Assembly: GCA_028554755.1 (NCBI GenBank)
Contig: JAPTOF010000009.1
Span: forward strand, 3,851,001-3,915,000
Length of the DNA: 64,000 nucleotides
DNA from: Cordia subcordata
Lineage: Eukaryota; Streptophyta; Magnoliopsida; Boraginales; Cordiaceae
Reading direction: 5' to 3'
Shown here: positions 57,949 to 64,000 of the stretch, one piece after another
How positions within the stretch are numbered: position 1 is the stretch's first letter
Layout: each line of letters begins with the position of its first letter
The notes under the pieces: generated by a model
Told to the model about the DNA's origin: nothing
Seen by the model: only the letters and a program-made list of their open reading frames with translations
The model's database searches: none
Translations under genes and position numbers: made by a program

Positions 57949-59178
57949 TTATCTCCAAGAAAATTTCGGGTTGTCCCTCCAACCCGGATTGTATGTGTTC
58001 GAGTATGGATTATACTCACGAGAATAACCTTGTTTGGCACATACTTGCTCTTTCATGAATTCAAGAAATTGGGATGCTAAAGGGCAAGCTATGGTCTCAT
58101 GAGATGACTCGGAGCACAATGCACAAACTTCAACAACTAAAGGGGCGGAGGAAGAACCTAAAGAACTAGTCCTATGACCTTGGGATGAAATGGACAAAGA
58201 AATGAATTGATCTAGTTTATTTGTCAAATCCTCAACCTTAGCGGATAAGTCTAAAGAAACTCCAACCTCACTAACACTTCTCTTGTTGCCTCCCCGACTA
58301 GACCTTTCCATTGCAAAATTTTGAAAAGAATTTTCAGCCATCATTTCTATTTTCTCCCATGCCTCGGTCGGTCTCAAAAGATAGAAGCCATCACCGGAGG
58401 CGGCATTGACCATCATCCTATTTTGTTCATTTAAGCCTCGAAAGAAGTATTGCATTAGGTCATGATTGCCGTACCCATGGTGTTGACATTGTCTAAGAAG
58501 ATCCTTGAACCTCTCCCAAGCCTCATGAAAAGATTCTAGGTCATGTTGGGAGAAAGTCATAATGGCGGTCCTAAGGTCGGCCGTCTTGGCCATGGGATAA
58601 AATTTTTGGAAGAACTTAGATTGAAGCTCAGCCCATGTAGTAATGCGACCATTGGGTAAGGAATGCAACCAAGTCCTAGCCTTGTCCTTAAGAGAGAAAG
58701 GAAACAACCTTAGACGTATGACCTCTTGAGAAACATTGGGGACATGGAGAGTGAAACTCATCTCAACAAAATCAGTGATATGATCTAGAGGACTCTCATT
58801 GCTTCTCCCATAGAAGGAAGGAAGCATAGCCAACATATTAGGCTTAATCTCAAAGTTCGTCTCCCCCAAACCCGGAATTTGAATAGCCAAATTGGGCTCA
58901 AAGGCTTCGGGGAGAAAGAATTGCCTAAGAATGGGTTCCTCATCTATGGGTGAATCCGGTCTACAGGGCTCTCGTCTAAAATGAGCTTGGGCTTGATGCC
59001 CAATGTGATAATGAGGAATGGGATTCATTGGGGGATTGGGAGGATTAGGAGGATGATTAGGATCGGCCATTTCCTCAAGTAGATCTCCTAAATTCCTGAA
59101 ATGTCTAGCAATTCTATCAGGTTCGAGATTAAGAGGAACTAGGGGATTTCTAAGGGATCTCCTACCAAGCATGCACAA
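57949..59178 (-). CDS. E4 gag, 409 codons, nearly complete
   Basis: Start MCMLGRRSLRNPLVPLN, about 270 bases after the PBS, the same start as E1 and E2. Residues 38-55 are proline-rich; 95-300 are the retrotransposon-gag core (LRLFPFSLKDKARTWLHSLP at 155-174, TTWAELQSKFFQKFYPMAKT at 180-199, WERFKDLLRQCQHHGYG at 221-237); and the nucleocapsid knuckle is C352-x2-C355-x4-H360-x4-C365 (CALCSESSHETIAC). It ends at a TAA that is CAA in E2, so the natural product was the N-terminus of a gag-pol polyprotein. It would assemble particles and bind element RNA. Confidence 0.92.
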   Translation of the reverse strand: MCMLGRRSLRNPLVPLNLEPDRIARHFRNLGDLLEEMADPNHPPNPPNPPMNPIPHYHIGHQAQAHFRREPCRPDSPIDEEPILRQFFLPEAFEPNLAIQIPGLGETNFEIKPNMLAMLPSFYGRSNESPLDHITDFVEMSFTLHVPNVSQEVIRLRLFPFSLKDKARTWLHSLPNGRITTWAELQSKFFQKFYPMAKTADLRTAIMTFSQHDLESFHEAWERFKDLLRQCQHHGYGNHDLMQYFFRGLNEQNRMMVNAASGDGFYLLRPTEAWEKIEMMAENSFQNFAMERSSRGGNKRSVSEVGVSLDLSAKVEDLTNKLDQFISLSISSQGHRTSSLGSSSAPLVVEVCALCSESSHETIACPLASQFLEFMKEQVCAKQGYSREYNPYSNTYNPGWRDNPKFSWR

Positions 59179-59447
59179 TCTATCCTAACTCCGGCCACTT
59201 CAACCCCCGAAAACTTCAGTATTCCTAAATCTACAGCAAATAAACCACAATCCTAAAGAGTCTATTAAAAAAAATAAAAAATAAAAAAATTAAAAACAAA
59301 AGCTGAAATAGATAAGCAAGGATCAAAGCAAGATAATATGAACAATAAACAAGATAAGCAAACACTAAACAAACTATAAAGAAAAAGCAAGAAAGTAAGA
59401 AAAGCAACTACCAAAACACACAAGCAAAGAATACAAATCACCGTGCC

Positions 59448-59465
59448 TCCCCGGCAACGGCGCCA
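59448..59465 (-). other. E4 primer-binding site, perfect tRNA-Asp match
   Basis: Minus-strand TGGCGCCGTTGCCGGGGA is identical over 18 bases to the complement of plant tRNA-Asp(GTC) including CCA. Spacer AGTTCT from the LTR. Confidence 0.95.
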
Positions 59466-59471
59466 AGAACT

Positions 59472-61309
59472 TGGTGTCTGCTTTCGAGTGCAAGCTCTAA
59501 AAGACCCGCAAGCGTACGGATCGTGCAAATAGTGTGTACAAGTGGGGGTGTTGAACCACAGGGAGGTGTGAATAATGTGGGTGAATTCTATGCTGGGTGA
59601 ATTCTATGCTTGGTGTTCTAGAAAGTGCCAAAAAGAAAGATCTAAACTAGACATTTTTTTTTTTTTGGGGTTTTGGATTATCGGGAACTCTAGGTAAAGG
59701 AAATAAAACTAAACTATGAATATGAAAATGGGAACACAAGTTGATCAAGAGGGAACTAACACTTGAGAAGGGGTTAAGGTGACTTCAACTTATGAATGGG
59801 TAATTCTATACTCAAATGCTATGGGATTAAGGGATGATGGCTAACTATCATGAGTGCTCTTAAATAGGTTGCTAGTTAGTGTCCTAATTTCCCCCTAGGA
59901 CTCGGTGCGGGTCCGTCCCTAGGCGGCGCCTCCTACAGCTACGGTGTGGTCCTTATGACCTAGGGCCTCAAGAGTGACTAACTAACTTCCTAGGTGGCTT
60001 AGAATGAACCTACCTTAGTACCTAAACCTTTGGCTGGATTTAAAGCCAAGACCTAGTGTTGCTAAGGTCGACTAAACCTATCCGGAAACCTATTGGCTGG
60101 ATTTAAAGCCAAAGCAGACTTAGCCTAGACTAGCCGTAAATTATACTTCGTCATTCTAAGGTCACTGCAACAGGATTTGACTTGCTAGTGCGTTCATACA
60201 TGTTCAAGGCCAAGGTGCGCGTGAATAATGGAACCTATTCAACTACCAAACATCGTCATGTTTAGTTCACACCATTAGAAATAATTAACAACCAACACGT
60301 ATGCGTTATTGAAGTTATGTTTGTTACTAGGCATGCAAATATACATATAGACATGAATAAAAGCATTACCCACTTCATAGCATCCACATATAAGCACATA
60401 GACATGATTATAACATGGATTAGATGTGTTTAGTAACAAAAAAACTTCAATTTATACACATGTTACTCATCTAGGCATTTTATCAAACACTTAAACATGA
60501 ATGAGAAAATACCCATTTGAACAAGACAATTTGAAACATATATATATATATACAGCCATCATATCCCATATCATAAGAGTATATAGTTAACCCATTACAC
60601 AAGTTAAATCACCCTACACAAGTCTACTCAATCATAATAGGAAATAGAATAAAAGAGAGATAATGAAACTTCCCTTTCATCCTAGCTAATCTTGTACAAA
60701 GCTTTTGAGCAAACTTGATTCCAAAATGTTTGAACCCTCCAAATCAAGCTTGGTTCTTAGTGAGAAATGTGTGAAAAGTGTGTGTGAAGTGGGTGGGATC
60801 TAGGGTTAAGTGTGTGAGAATTTTAGGTGTGAAGTGTGTGTTAATCTACCAAAAAGTCCTCCTCTCTTTCTGCAGAATCGGGCCCTATTTATATGTCCTC
60901 AGCATATTTCCGGTCACCGTCTAGGTCGACCGGCCTCTAGAGTGGTCGTCTGGCTTTTTACTGATGCTCTCTGCAGCCGGTCGACCGGCTCTGGAAGGGT
61001 GGTCGTCCGGCTGACTTTCTTATTCCATTCTTTGTCTTTTCGGCCTCTGGTCTTCTCTCTTAGACCCGTGCATTTCCCATCTTCATCACCTTTCATCGTC
61101 CAATCTCGATCTTAACCCAAAGTTCACCTGAATCATTGAAAATAAGCAATTAGTGTAGCAATTTGTCTTGTAAACTCGATATGTACATTTGTTTACGCTT
61201 AAGCCTATTCTTATCAAAAGCACTACACTAATGCATCATTATGAGCACTCAACACCTCTAAAATATAGGTAAATGACAATGCAAACACACACAAAAACAC
61301 AACACATCA
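59472..61309 (-). repeat. E4 5' LTR
   Basis: 1838 bp, nearly identical to 50927-52745. The main differences are a short tandem duplication of GGGTGAATTCTATGCT near 59580-59610 and length changes in homopolymers. Palindromes lie near 60030 and 60095. Confidence 0.94.
60886..60893 (-). promoter_or_regulatory. TATA box of E4 5' LTR
   Basis: Minus-strand TATAAATA in GACATATAAATAGGGCCC. It is intact here and mutated in the 3' LTR (near 52320). Confidence 0.65.
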
Positions 61310-62026
61310 TCCCCTTCAAGACTTAGTTTTCAAACCACTCTATTCATTTCCCCACAATGCCTCTTATCTTCATAAATCAATATAGTCAATCACAAAAGCC
61401 AACACAATGATCAACAAAGAAACAAATGACTCTATATGCATCAAAATTGAAAAATTTTCACCATTTTTAAACGCAGAATGCAATCTACCCTAAGCAAGAT
61501 ATATAACAAGAAAACCAAACTCCCACACCCCCAAACCTAAACTTTGCTTGTCCTCAAGCAAAAAGATCAAAGCACAAAAACAAGCAAATCGTCATTACAA
61601 AACAATTAAGGGTGGTGGGGATAGGGTGTAAACATGGGAAATAAGTGGAGAAAGGATAGATACAACCTTGCATTTTCTTCAAAGCTTTCCATGCCAATGA
61701 TAAATCACCATATTACTAATCCTATGACTCACAATTCATAAACACTCACAAAGAAAACAAGATTAGTAGCATTGCCTATGCATACTTGCATTGGCATGTG
61801 CAATAATGAGCAGTGGTGTATCTTATGGGACAAAGGATTAGGATTCAACACTTTGGTTTGGGTGCAAGAAAGATAAAAGAAAGAAAATAAAAAGAGAAGA
61901 AAGTGAAACAAATGCAAAACTGCAAAATTGAACCTAGGTTGCCTCCCAGTAGCGCTAACCACCAAGCCGTCAGCCAGGCAAACACCAACTCATCTTCAAC
62001 TTCCATAGATGAGATCCTGAAGCATT
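61310..62026 (-). repeat. Second E4-family 3' internal fragment upstream of 5' LTR
   Basis: Almost identical to 52746-53465: PPT, tail, PPT-like motif and post-pol motif (61937-61960), ending inside the last codons of pol at 62026 where E3 LTR sequence resumes. It is the 3' part of a second element copy sharing the LTR 59472-61309. Confidence 0.92.
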
Positions 62027-62182
62027 TATATTCTTGAATGCCAAGCCCTAGATGTATATGCCTTTGCACTTTAAATGTTAAACTCGCTATTGTGATGGAC
62101 GATCAGTGGTGAAATTAATGGCTAACCTTGATCGAGTCTTCTTGGTCTTTAAACCTAGCCAATAGGTTTTATAGGTAGCATT
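62027..62182 (+). repeat. E3 3' LTR, right part, truncated
   Basis: TATATTCTTGAATGCC onwards matches 45600-45748 of the E3 5' LTR up to CCAATAGGTTTTATAGGTAG, then breaks off. About 590 bases of the LTR are missing. Confidence 0.82.
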
Positions 62183-63921
62183 TGCAAAATATGTAAAGCT
62201 AACCTCTTGAAGCGTGGGGCCTTTGATGAAGCTAAAATCGTCACGAGCTTTGTCCCCGCTCACAAACAAGGCCACCAAAAAATTTTACTATAAAGGTGTC
62301 GCAATATACAACTCCCTAGTCATCTTCCCTATGGTTAAAGAGACTTATCTTAAGAAAATAGCCTCTTGTGTGGGAAGAAGCAAAGTAATATGCTCTTGAA
62401 AATCTAGAGCAAAAAACCACAAAATAAGTGTGTACTATGTGTTGTAGTATTCTCTTGCCAAAATGGAAGAGATCAACTACAAAATTTTTTGAATACTAGA
62501 AATGGTTTAAGGTCTTCCTATTTATAGGAAGAGTTTGGCACCTAAATCTTATAAACCTTCCATGTGGGAAACTTTTTCCTAGTAGTAAATGTTTGCCACA
62601 TGTAATAGAAGTCACTTATATAATTTGAATTTTTCTTGTAGTAACTTTTTAGTACATGTCTTGGAAGATTGGGCCAAGCCCACAGTCCATGCCCAACACA
62701 TAGTCCATAATATATATGGAGGCCCAAGCCCAATAAGAAACCATCCAAGCCTAATTAGGTTATCTTGGACTCTAAAGAAAGCCCAAACCCAATTCTGAAC
62801 TTTGGCCCAATAAGGCTATTACCACAATATGGAATTTGCTCTTTCAAGATTACTCTCTCAAAGTCATTTCAACTAGGGAAGGGACTAAGAAGACACAATT
62901 AACCTTGGCTTCCAAAAATAATAAAAAAATGTCCTTGCCCGATCTAGGCAACATAATAATAATTTTTTTAACTCTGATCTATTCCACCATAAGATCAAAG
63001 TTGCACTCCAAGAATAATTGCTATTACCCAAAAGCTTATCACAAAAGAATGTGAACTTTGTCTTTGACCTACTAAATAACCGATCATAATGCCCCTCTAT
63101 GTATACCCACAACTAAGGCCGGTCCTTTGGCCTGTGTACTATCACCTCCTCAGCTGACTTTTCTTTTGGGTCTCTTGTCCTATTGCCAACCATCCTTGGT
63201 CATGGAATCTCTTGATCTCGGGAATGACTCTCAAGCCATATTACTGATACACTCATAAAGGTAGTATCACTAGATCTAGATTCGGATGATAAATTTGGAC
63301 AATCCCAAAGGAGACACATAGATTTCATATTGCATATGCATGTCCTAATTAATTAGAACTTGGCACTCAACACACGAGGCTATTGATCCTAGTAAAGTAA
63401 GATCTCACCCAAAGTGAGTCAAAGTACCAAACCCTAACTTCATTAGTTCATCCACATATGCTCAAGATTAAGAGCAAATATCATTTAGTAGTGGTAAGTA
63501 TCTTGTTTTCTTTTTTTGATAATACATCTCTAGAAAAATTACTCACAATGGTCATGTCTAATACATGACGCACGTACTATCAAGACAAATTCAAAAAGTC
63601 CTTCAATAACCTAGGTAGATCACCCTCAATGAGGAGACTTGCTCAATATAACCTTATCCCGGGAGTGTGCCCAACACTACCATTTGGTTACGGACTTAAT
63701 TTATGACATGACTAAATCTAGACTTGGACCTATTGTGCGTCTAGCCTCACTGCGCACCTAAGTCATTAGTTCAAGTCAAGGGACCGTTATACATATATCA
63801 ATAAAGCATACCAGAGATAATACGTAAGAAACTCATAATGCCAATTAACAAAATGATTATACATTATTTAACATCCAAAATGTCATATACAAATGAGCTT
63901 TAGGGCATATTAATCCTAACA
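62183..63921 (-). mobile_element. Copia-like LTR, probably solo or truncated
   Basis: On the minus strand it begins TGTTAGGATTAATATGCCCT at 63921, a start typical of plant Ty1/copia LTRs, and runs about 1.7 kb without coding sequence. Promoter-like GGCCCAA/CCCAAGCCCAA text lies at 62670-62800. The 62183 end is not clear and no duplication is found. Its two flanks belong to different elements (E3 and E5), so the insertion was accompanied or followed by a deletion. Confidence 0.55.
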
Positions 63922-64000
63922 CTTGGGGTAACAGAAACTAAATTCTAAACTAGCCTAATCTAATGGAAGAACTAGATGTTCCAAGCTAAGGAAAGAAAGC
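63922..64000 (-). repeat. E5 5' LTR, resumed part, cut by window edge
   Basis: CTTGGGGTAACAGAAACTAA and following match 25217-25292 of the E5 3' LTR. About 100 bases of the LTR between here and the piece ending at 44650 are missing. Confidence 0.8.

Larger units (their letters stand above)
50927..62026 (-). mobile_element. E4: youngest Athila gag-pol element, with partial second unit
   Basis: Minus strand. In element order: 3' internal fragment (62026-61310), 5' LTR (61309-59472), PBS, gag, protease, RT, RNase H, integrase, short tail, PPT, 3' LTR (52745-50927). Inserted in the E3 3' LTR, which resumes at 62027. The two LTRs differ by only a few percent by eye, much less than in E1 or E2, so it is the most recent large insertion. 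The upstream fragment ends without an LTR, so the original outer end and duplication are lost. Confidence 0.9.
44651..62182 (+). mobile_element. E3: non-autonomous Athila-type element inserted in E5 LTR
   Basis: 5' LTR 44651-46334, decayed PBS, a 3.5-kb internal region without gag, RT or integrase but with an unknown zinc-knuckle ORF remnant, a typical Athila tail, PPT, and a 3' LTR split by E4 (49881-50926 and 62027-62182). The right end of the LTR is missing, probably lost in a deletion that brought in the copia-like LTR, so no target-site duplication can be seen. Without E4 it is roughly 6.4 kb. Like E5 it depends on another element for RT and integrase. Confidence 0.82.
25044..64000 (-). 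mobile_element. E5: non-autonomous Athila-type element hosting E2, TRIM and E3
   Basis: Minus-strand element read from right to left: 5' LTR (63922-64000 and beyond the window, plus 44586-44650), PBS 44563-44580, a non-gag/pol coding remnant (44373-42181), a non-coding tail (42180-41600 and 27773-26890), PPT and 3' LTR (26874-25044). Three insertions break it: E2 27774-41599, TRIM 42986-43418 and E3 44651 onwards. Joining the E2 flanks restores tail sequence collinear with E3. Without its insertions it is roughly 7-8 kb. No RT or integrase is present, so it would have needed proteins supplied by a gag-pol relative. Confidence 0.8.

Overview
This window is repeat-filled plant nuclear DNA with no host gene that I can recognise. 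It is AT-rich and consists almost entirely of LTR retrotransposons inserted into one another. The dominant family is Ty3/gypsy of the Athila lineage: LTRs of about 1.7-2.1 kb, a primer-binding site matching plant tRNA-Asp(GTC), a gag with one CCHC knuckle, then protease, reverse transcriptase, RNase H and integrase, then a long non-coding tail. This points to a flowering plant with a repeat-rich genome; the sequence does not identify the species. Element names E0-E5 are used only in this annotation.

Layout. Positions 1-1542 are an Athila-type LTR. It sits in the RT gene of E0, a minus-strand gypsy element of Tat type whose remaining parts lie at 1543-1799 and 13319-19178. E1 (1800-13313, +, decayed Athila with both LTRs) sits inside the same RT gene; removing it joins two halves of an RT core motif. 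Positions 19179-25043 are AT-rich and hold a possible CACTA DNA transposon remnant, a roughly 90-bp tandem repeat, and solo LTR A (20968-23097, target-site duplication ATATC).

From 25044 to beyond the right edge lies E5 (-), a non-autonomous Athila-like element. Into it inserted E2 (27774-41599, +, duplication CAAAC), a 433-bp TRIM (42986-43418, duplication AGTGG) and E3 (44651-62182, +). E2 itself contains solo LTR B (37747-39829, duplication GATGT). E3's 3' LTR contains E4 (50927-62026, -), the youngest and best-preserved gag-pol element. A copia-like LTR (62183-63921) then joins the broken end of E3 to the resumed E5 LTR.

The most unusual content is the E3/E5 pair. They have Athila-type LTRs, PPTs and tails, but in place of gag-pol they carry the remains of a shared protein with a WWSLVSSS start, two CCHC zinc knuckles (clear in E3), a charged or coiled-coil middle, and a conserved C-terminal block. 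E2 and E4 are also unusual: each has an extra, truncated copy of its own 3' internal region outside its 5' LTR, as expected of former LTR-internal-LTR-internal-LTR tandems. All coding regions carry frameshifts or stops. The longest open frame is E4's 644-residue RT thumb-RNase H-integrase (55462-53528), with its catalytic residues intact. I see no tRNA, rRNA, CRISPR or prokaryotic feature.
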